From positions 1 to 64,000 of the forward strand of contig NZ_LZIF01000082.1 in assembly GCF_001667145.1 (NCBI RefSeq): 64,000 nt of DNA, in the 5' to 3' direction. The DNA is from Mycobacterium sp. 852002-51971_SCH5477799-a (GTDB taxonomy: Bacteria > Actinomycetota > Actinomycetes > Mycobacteriales > Mycobacteriaceae). Below the pieces are notes generated by a model. That model ran no database searches and had not been told where the DNA came from. It saw only the letters and a program-made list of their open reading frames with translations. This document shows, piece by piece, positions 30,236 to 40,392 of the stretch. Within the stretch, counting starts at the first letter, position 1, and each line of letters starts with the position of its first letter. The translations under genes and the position numbers were made by a program.

Positions 30236-31819
30236 ATGACCAAACGCGCGGCCGGGGCCGCCCTCACTGCGGCGTTGCTCGGATTGACGGGGTGTGGCTT
30301 CGCGCAGCCGACGGCCGGGCCGCCGTCCACAGTGTCTGACGTCCCGCCCAACCAGGTCTCCGGCGTGACGATCCCCGCCGGCCGTATCGACGACGCCGTC
30401 GCCAAGCTGGACGGGCTGGCCGGCGACCTGATGAAAAGCACCGGCATCCCGGGGATGGCCGTAGCCGTCGTGCACGGCGGAAAGGTGTTGTACGCCAAAG
30501 GGTTCGGCATCAAAGATGCGAGCAATGGGCAAGGACAGAACAACAAGGTGGACGCCGACACCGTCTTCCAGCTGGCCTCGGTGTCCAAATCGGTGGGCGC
30601 GACGGTGATCGCGCACGAGGTCAGCGACAACGTCGTCGCATGGGACACGCCCGTCGTGTCCAAGCTGCCGTGGTTCACGCTGAATGATCCCTACGTCACC
30701 GGCCATGTGACCGTTGCCGACCTGTATTCGCATCGCTCCGGGTTACCGGACCATGCCGGTGACAAGCTCGAAGACCTGGGCTACGACCGCCGGCAAACGC
30801 TGGAGCGGCTCAAGCAGCTGCCGCTGGATCCTTTCCGAATCAGCTACGCCTACACCAACTATGGGATCACCGCCGGTGCCGAGGCGGTGGCGGCCGCGGC
30901 GGGCAAGCCATGGGAGGACCTGTCCGAGGAGGTGCTCTACCGCCCGCTGGGGATGGCGTCGACCAGTTCGCGGTTCGCCGACTTCATCGCGCGGCCCAAC
31001 CATGCGGTCAACCACGTCAAGATCGACGACACGTGGCGGCCCCGCTTCCAGCGCGACCCGGATTCGCAATCGCCGGCGGGCGGGGTGAGCTCATCGGTGA
31101 ACGACATGACGCGCTGGTTATTGATGTTGCTGGGCAACGGAACCTACGACGGTCACCGGATCGCTTCGCCGGAAGCCCTGCTGCCCGCCATCAGCCCGCA
31201 GATGGTGTCATCGCCCGCCAAAACGCCGCAGGCGCGCACCGGGTTTTACGGATACGGCTTCAACTCCTCGGTCAATTCGTCGGGACGCACCGAGTACAGC
31301 CATTCCGGCGCTTTCGATTTGGGCGCGGCCACCAACTTCGTGGTGCTGCCGTCCGAGGATCTGGGCATCATCGCGCTGACAAACGCCGCGCCCTACGGCA
31401 TCCCGGAAACGCTCACCGCGGAATTCATGGATCTGGTTCAGTACGGTCAGATCCGCGAGGACTGGGCGTCCTTGTACAAGAAGGCGATCGGCTGGCTGAA
31501 CAACCCGGTCGGCTCGCTGGTCGGCAAGCAGCCCCCGGCCAACCCCGCCCCGGCCAGGCCGCTCGGTGACTACGCCGGCAGCTATGCCAGCGATTACTGG
31601 GGACCGGCCGTCGTGACGCAACACGACGGCGCGCTGCAACTGCGGATGGGTCCGAAAAACCGGACGGCCACCCTCACCCACTGGGACGGCGGCACCTTCA
31701 CCTTCCCGTTGACCGACGAAAACGCCCCACCCGGAACGGTTTCCAAAGCCGTCTTCGGCGACCATACGCTGAACTTGGAGTACTACGACTCGGACAAGCT
31801 GGGGACCTTCACGCGATGA
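30236..31819 (+). CDS. Beta-lactamase/penicillin-binding-like serine hydrolase lipoprotein (Rv0907-like)
   Basis: This protein of about 527 residues has a lipobox (LLGLTGC, C20) for membrane lipidation. The class C/EstB-type serine hydrolase motifs are present: SxxK at S115-V-S-K118, YTN (YAYTNYG) and HSG (YSHSGAFD). A C-terminal beta domain ([15 protein letters not shown]) resembles those of esterase/PBP4* relatives. It may act on cell-wall peptides, esters or beta-lactams. Its stop overlaps the ctpE start (ATGA). Confidence 0.88.
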   Translation: MTKRAAGAALTAALLGLTGCGFAQPTAGPPSTVSDVPPNQVSGVTIPAGRIDDAVAKLDGLAGDLMKSTGIPGMAVAVVHGGKVLYAKGFGIKDASNGQGQNNKVDADTVFQLASVSKSVGATVIAHEVSDNVVAWDTPVVSKLPWFTLNDPYVTGHVTVADLYSHRSGLPDHAGDKLEDLGYDRRQTLERLKQLPLDPFRISYAYTNYGITAGAEAVAAAAGKPWEDLSEEVLYRPLGMASTSSRFADFIARPNHAVNHVKIDDTWRPRFQRDPDSQSPAGGVSSSVNDMTRWLLMLLGNGTYDGHRIASPEALLPAISPQMVSSPAKTPQARTGFYGYGFNSSVNSSGRTEYSHSGAFDLGAATNFVVLPSEDLGIIALTNAAPYGIPETLTAEFMDLVQYGQIREDWASLYKKAIGWLNNPVGSLVGKQPPANPAPARPLGDYAGSYASDYWGPAVVTQHDGALQLRMGPKNRTATLTHWDGGTFTFPLTDENAPPGTVSKAVFGDHTLNLEYYDSDKLGTFTR

Positions 31820-34197
31820 CTCTTGCTCACTCCTCCGGCCTCACCGACGCCGAAGTGGCCCAGCGGGTGGCCGACGGCAAGAGCAACGCGGTACGGGAAC
31901 GCGCCACGCGCAGCATCACCGATATCGTCCGGGCCAACGTCTTCACCCGGATCAACGCGATCCTGGGGGTGTTGCTGCTGATCGTGCTCGCGACGGGCTC
32001 ACTGATCAACGGGATGTTCGGGCTGCTGATCATCGCCAACAGCGTCGTCGGCATGGTGCAAGAGATCCGGGCCAAGCGGACGCTGGACAAGCTCGCCATC
32101 GTCGGTCAGGCAAAACCTCTGGTGCGCAGGCAATCCGGGACCAAGGCCGTCCCGCCCGGTGAGGTGGTGCTCGACGACATCGTCGAGCTGGGCCCCGGAG
32201 ATCAGGTCGTCGTCGACGGGGAGGTCGTCGAGGAGGCGAACCTGGAAGTGGACGAGTCGCTGCTGACCGGGGAGGCCGATCCGATCGCCAAGCGCGTCGG
32301 CGATGCGGTGATGTCGGGCAGCTTTGTCGTCGCGGGCAGCGGCGCCTACCGCGCCACCAAGGTCGGCGCGGACGCCTACGCGACCAAGCTCGCCGAGGAG
32401 GCCAGCAAGTTCACCTTGGTGAGATCCGAACTGCGCAACGGCATTAACCGCATCCTGCAGTTCATCACCTACCTGTTGGTGCCCGCCGGACTGCTCACCA
32501 TCTACACCCAGCTGTTCACCACGCGCGCGGACTGGCGGCAGGCCGTGCTGCGCGCGGTCGGCGCACTGGTGCCCATGGTCCCCGAAGGACTGGTGTTGCT
32601 GACGTCGGTCGCCTTCGCGGTCGGGGTGGTCCGGCTCGGTCAGCGCCGGTGCCTGGTGCAGGAGCTGCCCGCGATCGAGGGACTCGCGCGCGTCGACGTC
32701 GTCTGCGCGGACAAGACGGGCACCCTGACCGAGAGCGGCATGCGCGTGGCGACCGTGGACGAACTCGACCCGCCGGAGGATGGGATTGCCGATGTGCTGG
32801 CCTCGTTGGCCGCCGCCGATCCGCGACCCAACGCGAGCATGCGGGCCATCGCCGAGACCTATAGCGAGCCGCCCGGCTGGACCGCCACGGCGACAGCACC
32901 TTTCAAGTCGGCCACCAAATGGAGCGGCGTCTCTTTCGACGGCCACGGCAACTGGGTGATGGGGGCTCCGGACGTGTTGCTCGAGCCGGCGTCGGCGGCT
33001 GCCGAACAGGCCGAGCGGATCGGGGCGCGGGGGCTGCGGGTCCTACTGGTCGGCGCCGGTGACGTCGCCGTCGATCATTCCGACGCGCCGGGCCGCGTCA
33101 CCCCGGCGGCGTTGGTGGTCCTCGAACAGAAGGTGCGCCCGGACGCGCGCGAGACACTGGATTATTTCGCCGAACAAGGCGTTTCGGTCAAGGTGTTGTC
33201 CGGCGACAACGCGGTCTCGGTCGGCGCCGTCGCCGGGGAGCTCGGGCTGCGCGGCCAGACTTTGGACGCACGTCAATTGCCCTCCGAACCCAGGCAATTG
33301 GCCGACGCGCTGGACACGCACACCACCTTCGGCAGGGTGCGGCCGGACCAGAAGCGCGCCATGGTGCACGCCCTGCAATCACACGGGCACAGCGTCGCGA
33401 TGACAGGCGACGGCGTCAACGACGTGCTGGCCCTCAAGGATGCCGACATCGGTGTCGCGATGGGTGCCGGCAGCCCGGCGGCGCGCGCCGTGGCGCAAAT
33501 CGTACTGCTGGACAACCGATTCGCGACGCTGCCCTACGTCGTCGGCGAGGGCAGGCGGGTGATCGGCAACATCGAACGCGTCGCCAACCTGTTCTTGACC
33601 AAAACGGTGTACTCGGTCCTGCTGGCGTTACTGGTGGGCATCGAATGTCTGCTGGCCAAACCGCTCGGGGCCGACCCGTTGCTGTATCCGTTTCAGCCCA
33701 TCCACGTCACCATCGCGGCCTGGTTCACCATCGGCATACCGTCGTTCATCCTGTCGCTGGCCCCCAACAACGAACGCGCCCATTCGGGCTTCGTGCGCCG
33801 GGTCCTCTCCTCCGCGCTGCCCTGCGGATTGATCGTCGGCACCGCGACATTCGCCTCCTACCTGCTGGCCTATCACGGGCGTCATGCCAGCTTCGTCGAA
33901 CAGGATCAGGCGTCCACCGCCGCCCTGATCACGTTGCTGATGACGGCGCTGTGGGTGCTGGCGGTGGTGGCCCGCCCCTACCAATGGTGGCGCGTGGCGC
34001 TGGTAATCGGTTCGGGCCTGGCGTATGTCGTGATTTTCAGTCTGCCGCTGGCGCGCAAGGCGTTCCTGCTCGACCCGTCCAATGTCGCGGTGACGTCGAC
34101 GGCGCTGGGCATCGGCGTGCTGGGCGCCGCCGCCATCGAGGCCACCTGGTGGATCCGCGCCAAGGTGCTGGGCGTGCAGCCGCGGTTGTGGCGCTGA
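31816..34197 (+). CDS. ctpE: Calcium-type P-type ATPase CtpE
   Basis: CtpE mediates calcium uptake and affects cell-envelope integrity in mycobacteria. The 793-residue protein has the actuator motif LLTGEADP and the TM4 ion-binding motif PEGL (256-259). The phosphorylation site is [11 protein letters not shown] (D299), and the hinge is [13 protein letters not shown]. Heavy-metal CPC motifs and N-terminal metal-binding domains are absent, which fits a calcium pump. It overlaps the preceding lipoprotein gene by 4 nt. Confidence 0.94.
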   Translation: MTLAHSSGLTDAEVAQRVADGKSNAVRERATRSITDIVRANVFTRINAILGVLLLIVLATGSLINGMFGLLIIANSVVGMVQEIRAKRTLDKLAIVGQAKPLVRRQSGTKAVPPGEVVLDDIVELGPGDQVVVDGEVVEEANLEVDESLLTGEADPIAKRVGDAVMSGSFVVAGSGAYRATKVGADAYATKLAEEASKFTLVRSELRNGINRILQFITYLLVPAGLLTIYTQLFTTRADWRQAVLRAVGALVPMVPEGLVLLTSVAFAVGVVRLGQRRCLVQELPAIEGLARVDVVCADKTGTLTESGMRVATVDELDPPEDGIADVLASLAAADPRPNASMRAIAETYSEPPGWTATATAPFKSATKWSGVSFDGHGNWVMGAPDVLLEPASAAAEQAERIGARGLRVLLVGAGDVAVDHSDAPGRVTPAALVVLEQKVRPDARETLDYFAEQGVSVKVLSGDNAVSVGAVAGELGLRGQTLDARQLPSEPRQLADALDTHTTFGRVRPDQKRAMVHALQSHGHSVAMTGDGVNDVLALKDADIGVAMGAGSPAARAVAQIVLLDNRFATLPYVVGEGRRVIGNIERVANLFLTKTVYSVLLALLVGIECLLAKPLGADPLLYPFQPIHVTIAAWFTIGIPSFILSLAPNNERAHSGFVRRVLSSALPCGLIVGTATFASYLLAYHGRHASFVEQDQASTAALITLLMTALWVLAVVARPYQWWRVALVIGSGLAYVVIFSLPLARKAFLLDPSNVAVTSTALGIGVLGAAAIEATWWIRAKVLGVQPRLWR

Positions 34198-34263
34198 GCG
34201 CGCCGAACTCACCCGCAGGGGGTCGTCACCGGCCAAGTACGATGCCGGAAAAAGGGAGGGTGC

Positions 34264-34449
34264 ATGGGATTCCTGGACAAGGCAAAGGACCTGTTGTCGC
34301 AGAACGCCGACAAGGTCGAAATGGCGATCGACAAGGCCGGCGAGTTCGTCGACGACAAGACGCAGGGCAAGTACACCGACACCATCCACCAGGTGCAGGA
34401 GCAGGCCAAGAAGGCCACCGGCGCCGCGGACACCGGCGACCAGCAGTAG
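34264..34449 (+). CDS. Small Rv0909-like protein, putative antitoxin
   Basis: The 61-residue charged helical protein ([20 protein letters not shown], then [19 protein letters not shown]) belongs to the Rv0909-like antitoxin family. AAAGGGAGGG precedes the ATG. It is 2 nt upstream of the Rv0910-like gene, the usual antitoxin-first order. In M. tuberculosis the pair Rv0909/Rv0910 has been reported as a toxin-antitoxin system, but sequence alone does not prove the activity here. Confidence 0.85.
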   Translation: MGFLDKAKDLLSQNADKVEMAIDKAGEFVDDKTQGKYTDTIHQVQEQAKKATGAADTGDQQ

Positions 34450-34451
34450 CA

Positions 34452-34925
34452 ATGGCGAAGCTTTCCGGATCTATCGATGTGCCGCTGCCACCCGAGGTGG
34501 CCTGGCAGCACGCCTCCGACCTGTCCCGGTACAAGGACTGGCTGACGATTCACCGGGTGTGGCGCAGCACCCTGCCCGACGAGATCGAAAAGGGCACGAT
34601 CGTCGAGTCGATCGTCGAGGTCAAGGGCATGTACAGCCGGATCAAATGGACGGTCGTGCGCTACAAGCCGCCGGAGGGCATGACGCTCAACGGCGACGGC
34701 GTGGGCGGGGTCAAGGTCAAGCTGATGGCCAAGATCGCTCCCAAGGACGACGGCTCCATCGTCAGCTTCGACGTGCACCTTGGCGGGCCGGCGCTGTTCG
34801 GTCCCATCGGCATGATCGTCGCCGCCGCCCTGCGAAGCGACATCAACCAATCGCTGGAGAACTTCGTCACGGTGTTCACCAGAGCCGACCCGAGCAGGAA
34901 CGGAGAGGGTGGGCCTCATCGCTGA
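34452..34925 (+). CDS. SRPBCC-fold Rv0910-like protein, putative toxin
   Basis: The 157-residue protein begins MAKLSGSIDVPLPPEVAWQH and shows a complete START/SRPBCC fold, with the core segment LGGPALFGPIGMIVAAALRSD highly conserved with Rv0910. Rv0910 is described as the toxin partner of Rv0909. The fold otherwise binds small hydrophobic ligands, so a non-toxin role is possible. It has a polar C-terminal tail of about 13 residues beyond the Rv0910 end. Confidence 0.85.
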   Translation: MAKLSGSIDVPLPPEVAWQHASDLSRYKDWLTIHRVWRSTLPDEIEKGTIVESIVEVKGMYSRIKWTVVRYKPPEGMTLNGDGVGGVKVKLMAKIAPKDDGSIVSFDVHLGGPALFGPIGMIVAAALRSDINQSLENFVTVFTRADPSRNGEGGPHR

Positions 34926-35013
34926 TGGCCGCCGCCGATGAGTTTGCGGCTGGGCGGCAGTCGATAGTGTGAAGCCCTTTCCCGCGGGGCCATGACACCA
35001 CTAGGAGGCCACC

Positions 35014-35784
35014 ATGCCTATCCGCGACTGCGCCCCGCTCGGCGCGCCATGCTGGATCGATCTGACCACATCCGACGTCGCCCAGGCCCAGGAGTTCTAC
35101 GGCACGGTCTTCGGCTGGACCTTCGAGTCCGCAGGGGCCGAGTACCACGGCTACATCAATGCCGCCAAGGACGGTCACCCGGTGGCCGGCATCATGGCCA
35201 ACCGGCCCGACGCCGGGTCGCCCGACCACTGGGCCACCTACTTCCACACCGCCGACATCGACGCCACCGTTGCCGCGGTCACCAGGGCCGGTGGTGCGGT
35301 GTGCATGGCGATAGAGGTGCCCGCCAAGGGCCACATGGCTGTGGCGACCGACCCCGCCGGGGCGGTCTTCGGGCTGTGGCAGCCGCTGGGCCACCGCGGC
35401 TTCGAACTCATCGGGGCAGCGGGCGCCCCAGTGTGGCACCAGCTGACCACACGGGGCTACGGCGCGGCCCTCGACTTCTACCGCGACGTCCTTGGATGGC
35501 AGACCGAGCCAGTCTCCGATACCAACGAATTCCGTTACAGCACAGCGCGGTTCGGTGACGAGCAATTGCTCGGCGTGATGGACGGCGCCGCCGTCCTGCC
35601 ACAGGACATCCCATCAAACTGGGTGATCTTCTTCGGCGCCGAGGACGTCGACAAAACCTTGCGGGTGATCGCCGACAACGGCGGCACGGTGGTACGCGAC
35701 GCCGAGGACACCCCGTATGGACGGCTGGCCGCGGCGGCCGATCCGACCGGTGCGGTCTTCAACCTGTCCTCGCTGCAGGCCTAA
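35014..35784 (+). CDS. Two-domain VOC/glyoxalase-family protein (Rv0911-like)
   Basis: The 256-residue protein has two glyoxalase/VOC modules. The first is APCWIDLTTSDVAQAQEFYG to DPAGAVFGLWQ, and the second is APVWHQLTTRGYGAALDFYR to DPTGAVFNL. This arrangement is typical of Rv0911 and of streptomycete hydroxylase-like proteins. The metal ligands of true glyoxalase I are not clearly conserved, so a catalytic role is unproven. The ATG follows AGGAGGCC. Confidence 0.9.
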   Translation: MPIRDCAPLGAPCWIDLTTSDVAQAQEFYGTVFGWTFESAGAEYHGYINAAKDGHPVAGIMANRPDAGSPDHWATYFHTADIDATVAAVTRAGGAVCMAIEVPAKGHMAVATDPAGAVFGLWQPLGHRGFELIGAAGAPVWHQLTTRGYGAALDFYRDVLGWQTEPVSDTNEFRYSTARFGDEQLLGVMDGAAVLPQDIPSNWVIFFGAEDVDKTLRVIADNGGTVVRDAEDTPYGRLAAAADPTGAVFNLSSLQA

Positions 35785-35892
35785 CTTTCTGGACGGCGAG
35801 CGTCGCGCTGGCGTGGCCGTCGGAGACCGGCGCCACGCTAGCGGGACGCTCGCTCGCGTGGGCCGGCGTCGGAGTCCGTTAGTCTCGCTAGC

Positions 35893-36327
35893 ATGACTCG
35901 CCGACTGCGCCCCGGTTGGCTGGTGGCGCTTTTCGCCGTCATGGTGTCGGCCAGCGCATGGCTGCCGTGGCTGCGGACGCGGGTGAACGGCGGGGGATGG
36001 GCCAACGCCATCGGCGGCGCCCACGGCAACTTGGAGCTGCCGCGGGGGTTCGGCGCGGGCCAGCTCATCGTGCTGTTGGCCTCGACGCTGTTGGTGGTCG
36101 GCGCCATGATGGGTCGTGGTTTGTCGGTGAGGCTCGCTTCGGTTGCCGCACTGCTGATTTCGTTGCTGATCGTGGCGCTGACGGTCTGGTACTACAAGCT
36201 CAATGTCAGCCCGCCGGTGTCGGCCGAATACGGGCTGTACATCGGCGCGGGTGCGGCCAGCTGTGCAGTCGCCTGCTCGCTGGTGGCCGTCATCGCCGGC
36301 TTGGCTTCCGGCCGGTCCGGTCGCTGA
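35893..36327 (+). CDS. Membrane protein (Rv0912-like)
   Basis: This 144-residue protein has four hydrophobic segments (around residues 8-26, 55-72, 79-99 and 114-136). A tryptophan-rich extracytoplasmic loop follows the first (LPWLRTRVNGGGWANAIGG). Length agrees with Rv0912. No function is known. It ends 4 nt from the convergent VOC gene. Confidence 0.82.
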   Translation: MTRRLRPGWLVALFAVMVSASAWLPWLRTRVNGGGWANAIGGAHGNLELPRGFGAGQLIVLLASTLLVVGAMMGRGLSVRLASVAALLISLLIVALTVWYYKLNVSPPVSAEYGLYIGAGAASCAVACSLVAVIAGLASGRSGR

Positions 36328-36331
36328 CCTG

Positions 36332-36811
36332 TCAGACGGACGGGAATTCGTGCTTTCCCGAGGTACCGCTGTTTTCAGGCTCATTGACACCGAATACGAA
36401 GGGCGCGAACACGATTTCTCGTCCGTCGGGGTCGCGGAAGGTGGCCGCCCCCGTCGCCTCCCAGTACGGGTGCTGCTCGACGGGCTCGACGCCCGCGCAG
36501 CGCAGGCGCGCTAGGGCGGCTTGCTGCGCCTGCCGATCGGGAAAGTACAGGCACAGCTGTTCATGAGGGCCCACCGCGACGTCGTCGACGGCCTCCACGA
36601 GTTCCATGGTGAGGTTCCAGCTGGGCAATCCGAAGATCGCGCCGTTGCTTCCGAAGCTGTCTGCGAAGGTCTCGTAGAGCGGCAGGCCGACCAGATCGCG
36701 GTAAAACTCCACGGTTTCGGCGAAATGTGCGCAGCGGCGCGCGAAACGGATGGCGCCGATCGGCGCCAGTTGCAGCGGCCAGTGCGTGTGGCGGTGCTTG
36801 CCGGCGCTCAT
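36332..36811 (-). CDS. VOC/glyoxalase-family protein
   Basis: The 159-residue protein has one VOC domain. It includes FARRCAHFAETVEFYRDLVG, ELVEAVDDVAVGPHEQLCLY and the closing RDPDGREIVFAPF, a classic family ending. The ATG at 36811 shares one base with the stop of the carotenoid oxygenase gene (TGATG), so translation is coupled. It is therefore the last gene of the thiolase, carotenoid oxygenase and VOC operon. Confidence 0.87.
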   Translation of the reverse strand: MSAGKHRHTHWPLQLAPIGAIRFARRCAHFAETVEFYRDLVGLPLYETFADSFGSNGAIFGLPSWNLTMELVEAVDDVAVGPHEQLCLYFPDRQAQQAALARLRCAGVEPVEQHPYWEATGAATFRDPDGREIVFAPFVFGVNEPENSGTSGKHEFPSV

Positions 36812-38331
36812 CACAGCCCGATCGCGTTGGCGGCCGAGTCGGCGGTGTCCCAGCGCCGCAATTGGGAACCGGGTGCCCACGTAGAGTGCGTGCCGCTGGA
36901 AATGCGTTCGGGCAGTTGAAGTTTGCACACCGCCCCGTCACCGACCCGGGCGGCGTCGAACACCAGGCAGTAAGAGGAGTCGGTGTTCATGTCGGTGGTA
37001 AGGGTGACCAGGTAGCCGTCGTCCTCACCGGTGGCGCCCACGCGTGGTGCCATCGCGGCCTCGCTGCCGTAGACGCCCTCACCGAACTTGAACCCATCCT
37101 CGGTCCCGGTGCGCAGGTCGTGTTTGACCAGGCCATCGAACAAGAACCAGCCGGGTTTGCCGGTGGCGGCATAAGTGTAGCGGTAGTCCCCACCGGCGCA
37201 CTCGGGATTGATGGTGCCGAACTCGGTGATGGACTCCGAAAGCCGCTCTTCTCGTACCGTTCCGGTGGACAGATTGAACCGCCACCGGTGCAGCCGAGCC
37301 TGCAGTCGATCCAGTGCGAGGAAGCGAAACAGCTTCTCCCACTTGGTCCCACCGGTATCGAGCGGGGACGGATCAGCCTCGAAGAACCCGTCGAGCACAA
37401 TCTCGTCGCCGTCCTCGTAGGCGTTGGTGAAGTGCAGCACGAAGGTGGGGTCGGCTTCGAACCAGCGAATGTCTCCGGTGTTGCCGCGGCGCGGGATCAC
37501 CGCGAAGCGTGACGGGAGGTTGGGATAAAAGCGCGGCAGGTGCACGTCGTGCTCGAGCAGCTGGGGATCCCAGAACAGCGGGAAATCGTTGAGGATGGCG
37601 TAGTTTTCGGTGAACGCCATGTCGTGGGGCAGACGCGGGCCGGGCAGCGGGATGTCGACGTAGTGCGCCAGCTCGTTGCGGTCGTCGACCACGCCGTAAT
37701 GCATATACGGCTCTTGCTTGCTGTAGTTGAAGAACAACAGTTCACCGGTTTTGTTGTCTACCTTGGGATGTGCGGACACGCCCCACTCGACCGGAAAGCC
37801 GCCGTTCCAGGACTCCTTGCCCAGCGTGTCGGCCGAATACGGATCGAGCCGGTACAGGTCGCCGCACTGGTAGAAACTGGTCAGCGCGATTCCGCGGTGG
37901 ACGATGACATCCGTGCTCGACGCGTCCTTCATCTTGGTGCGTGCGCCCCACCCTTGCTCGCGCCGCGCCAGTTGCACGGGCTCGGCCAGACCCGGCCACA
38001 GCGGCTCACCGGCCTCGTTCTCGGCCAGGAGCCCATCGGTGCGAATGAATCGGTTGCGGTAGAACGCTTTTCCGTCACGAAAGCCGACCACGTGCACCAT
38101 GCCGTCGCCGTCGAACGGGTGGTAGGTCTTCAGCGCCGGATGCAACGGGTTCTCGGTGTTGCGCAGGTAAACGCCGTCCAGGTCGCGGGGAATTTCACCC
38201 TCGACAGCGGTCAGGTCGTCGGCGTCCCACTCGGTGGTCTGGGGACGCCACGGTCCGGTGCGGTACGGATGGTCGTCGTCTTCGGGCAGCGTGGACAGGA
38301 ACTTACCGACGATCTCAACATCCATGGTCAC
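36811..38331 (-). CDS. Carotenoid cleavage oxygenase (Rv0913c-like)
   Basis: This non-haem iron dioxygenase of about 506 residues belongs to the carotenoid/retinoid cleavage family. Conserved elements include RNTENPL, FDGDGMVHVV, SAHPKVD and PHDMAFTENYAIL. LHFTNAYEDGDEIVLDGF carries one of the four iron-binding histidines, and STWAPGSQ lies near the end. The M. tuberculosis orthologue cleaves carotenoids and apocarotenals. The GTG at 38331 overlaps the upstream thiolase stop (GTGA); an ATG at 38325 is an alternative. Confidence 0.92.
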   Translation of the reverse strand: MTMDVEIVGKFLSTLPEDDDHPYRTGPWRPQTTEWDADDLTAVEGEIPRDLDGVYLRNTENPLHPALKTYHPFDGDGMVHVVGFRDGKAFYRNRFIRTDGLLAENEAGEPLWPGLAEPVQLARREQGWGARTKMKDASSTDVIVHRGIALTSFYQCGDLYRLDPYSADTLGKESWNGGFPVEWGVSAHPKVDNKTGELLFFNYSKQEPYMHYGVVDDRNELAHYVDIPLPGPRLPHDMAFTENYAILNDFPLFWDPQLLEHDVHLPRFYPNLPSRFAVIPRRGNTGDIRWFEADPTFVLHFTNAYEDGDEIVLDGFFEADPSPLDTGGTKWEKLFRFLALDRLQARLHRWRFNLSTGTVREERLSESITEFGTINPECAGGDYRYTYAATGKPGWFLFDGLVKHDLRTGTEDGFKFGEGVYGSEAAMAPRVGATGEDDGYLVTLTTDMNTDSSYCLVFDAARVGDGAVCKLQLPERISSGTHSTWAPGSQLRRWDTADSAANAIGL

Positions 38332-39554
38332 ACGCCTCCGGTGCCGCCGACGACGAAACTCACTGTGGTGGCGGTGCTGCCGCCGAAGTTCAGGGTGCCG
38401 AACGTCTGGGCGCCATCGACCTGGTACTCGCCGGCGACGTCGCTGACCTGCTTAGCCGCGTCAAGCAGCATCCGCACGCCGGAAGCTCCGACCGGATGTC
38501 CGCCGCCGATCAGCCCGCCGCTGGGGTTGATCGGTAAACGGCCTCCGATCTCGATCTCGCCGTTCTCGATTGCCTTCCACGATTCACCCGGGCCGGTAAG
38601 CCCGATGTGGTCGATCGCCAGGTACTCGCTGGGGGTGAAGCAGTCGTGCACTTCGAATCCGTCGACGTCGTCGAGGGTGCGCTGTGCGCGGCGCAGCGCG
38701 TCGAGTACCGCGGCCCGCACATGGGGCAGGACGTACGGGTCGCGGTCAGCGCGGTCCAGTTTTTGTCGCAGCCCCAACCCGACGGTGCGATGGCCCCACC
38801 CGTCGATTCGAGCGATTGCGCGCGCTTCGGGATGGTTGCGCAGATACGTGTCGTTGACGAGTACCAATCCAGCGGCGCCGTCGGTCATTTGGCTGCAGTC
38901 GAATCGGCGTAGCCGGCCTTCGGTGACCGGGTTGCTCGCTTCGTCGTCGGTGATCGGGTCGGGGACGGTCCACTCCCGGGTTTGAGCGTTGGGGTTACGC
39001 CGCGCGTTGGCGAAGTTCAGCTGTGCGATGGCCCGCAGGTGTGCGTCGTCCAGCCCGTACCGCCGGTCGTACTCGTCGGCAACTTGGGCGAACATGGATG
39101 GCCACAGGTAGCGGGCGTCGGCCCCCTCGTGCCCGGTCCACGCGGCCGCACCCAGGTGTTGCGCGGCGGTGTCGCCGGGGACGGTCTTCTCCAATTCGAT
39201 GCCCACCACCAGCGCGGCGTCGTAGGCGCCCGAGCGTAGATCGGCCATCGCGGAGAGCGCCGCCACGCTACCGGAGGCGCAGGCCGCCTCGTGCCGGGAT
39301 GCCGGTGTATCCCAGAGGCCGTCGCACACGGTGGCAGGCATCGCCCCGAGGTGGCCCTGGCGGGCGAACATCTCGCCGAAGGCGTTGCCGACGTGCACCA
39401 CCTCAATGTCGGCCGCATTAACTCGCGCCGCGGTCAGCGTGGCGTCGACGACCTCCGCGGTCAACGCGGCGAAGTCGCGGCCTTCTGTGGTGAGGTTGCG
39501 AGCGAAATCGCTTTGATAACCACCGAGAATCCACACACCGGCCGAGTCATCCAT
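38328..39554 (-). CDS. Thiolase/acetyl-CoA acetyltransferase-like protein (Rv0914c-like)
   Basis: The 408-residue thiolase-superfamily protein has the nucleophile region HEAACASGSVAAL (C92) and the C-terminal GGHPVGASGVRM. The usual second catalytic CxG is replaced by TLNFGGSTATTV near the end. That substitution is typical of lipid-transfer/SCP-x-like thiolases. It probably acts on acyl-CoA in lipid metabolism. It heads the operon with the carotenoid oxygenase. Confidence 0.9.
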   Translation of the reverse strand: MDDSAGVWILGGYQSDFARNLTTEGRDFAALTAEVVDATLTAARVNAADIEVVHVGNAFGEMFARQGHLGAMPATVCDGLWDTPASRHEAACASGSVAALSAMADLRSGAYDAALVVGIELEKTVPGDTAAQHLGAAAWTGHEGADARYLWPSMFAQVADEYDRRYGLDDAHLRAIAQLNFANARRNPNAQTREWTVPDPITDDEASNPVTEGRLRRFDCSQMTDGAAGLVLVNDTYLRNHPEARAIARIDGWGHRTVGLGLRQKLDRADRDPYVLPHVRAAVLDALRRAQRTLDDVDGFEVHDCFTPSEYLAIDHIGLTGPGESWKAIENGEIEIGGRLPINPSGGLIGGGHPVGASGVRMLLDAAKQVSDVAGEYQVDGAQTFGTLNFGGSTATTVSFVVGGTGGV

Positions 39555-40392
39555 ACGCCGACGGTACTCCCGGACCGCGGTGTTGTTCAGGCCTCTCGGT
39601 CACCCGTTGCGGACCGGCGTAAGCCGGCAAAAGCTTCTCTGAGAGAGGGCGGCCCCGTCGGCTCTCGGGCTGAACCGACGGGACCTAGACGTGTGCGAAG
39701 GCCGGCCGACGCACTCGCCTCTGTTGGATCATTGCCACCGATGGGGGTCGACAAACGTGCTGACCCCAAATCGTTTGAACGGGTCGCGTCGTCGGGCCGC
39801 GCCGGGTAACCGACGATTCCTGTTTTGCGCGTGTGCAATAGAGTGTTCGACGATCGCACCGTCGCGAGCTGAGCTGCGGCAATGTGGTGCGCTTGTACCG
39901 ATTCGAATCGACGGCTCGCCCTCCGGTTCGGACGAAGCCCGCCGCGCCACCCGTCTGCGCGCAGCGCGCGGTCGGCGGGTTGGCGTCGCCAGCAAAGTCG
40001 AAGACGTCGCCTACCTCGCACCCGCTATCGCCGCGCCTATTCCGCAGGGCCGGCCATGAGGTCGCGGCCTCATAGCAACGAGCCGCCGTGGGCGAATGGT
40101 CCACGGCGCCCATCTGCGGTCCATCCTGGCACCACTCGCGTCCCGGATACCCCAAGCGGGTGACGGCGTCGGCAAAGCCGCTGGCGTCTTTCATCTGCGC
40201 ATACGGATCATGAGCTAATCGCCGGACGACTCCTTCCAAGCCGAGATCGCCGCGTTGCGACACGGTCACGGATGGATACCTATCAGCTCATCACTGGTCA
40301 CATTTGCCCCGCAAATCACTATCGTCACATTGGCCAGCTAAGGGCCAGCTAAGGGATGTCAACGCGGTGTCCTACCCCTCGAAAGGTGCTAC
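39555..40392. other. Long stretch with no intact gene; possible degraded coding remnant
   Basis: About 840 bases lie between the thiolase start and the DUF4185 gene without a convincing complete gene. On the minus strand a frame starting at 40269 looks protein-like for about 65 codons (VRRLAHDPYAQMKDASGFAD, then TRLGYPGREWCQDGPQMGAV). It then turns into arginine/cysteine-rich sequence typical of random high-GC translation, as if a gene were truncated or frameshifted. I could not identify its family. The region may also hold the DUF4185 promoter. Confidence 0.4.
40332..40353. repeat. 11-bp perfect tandem duplication
   Basis: GGCCAGCTAAG occurs twice in a row (40332-40342 and 40343-40353), about 40 nt before the DUF4185 start. 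It may be a simple slippage duplication or a paired operator. Confidence 0.7.

Noticed and set aside
37540..38985. A 481-codon open frame antisense to the carotenoid oxygenase and thiolase genes.
   Set aside because: Both sense proteins are well supported; the antisense product has no family features.
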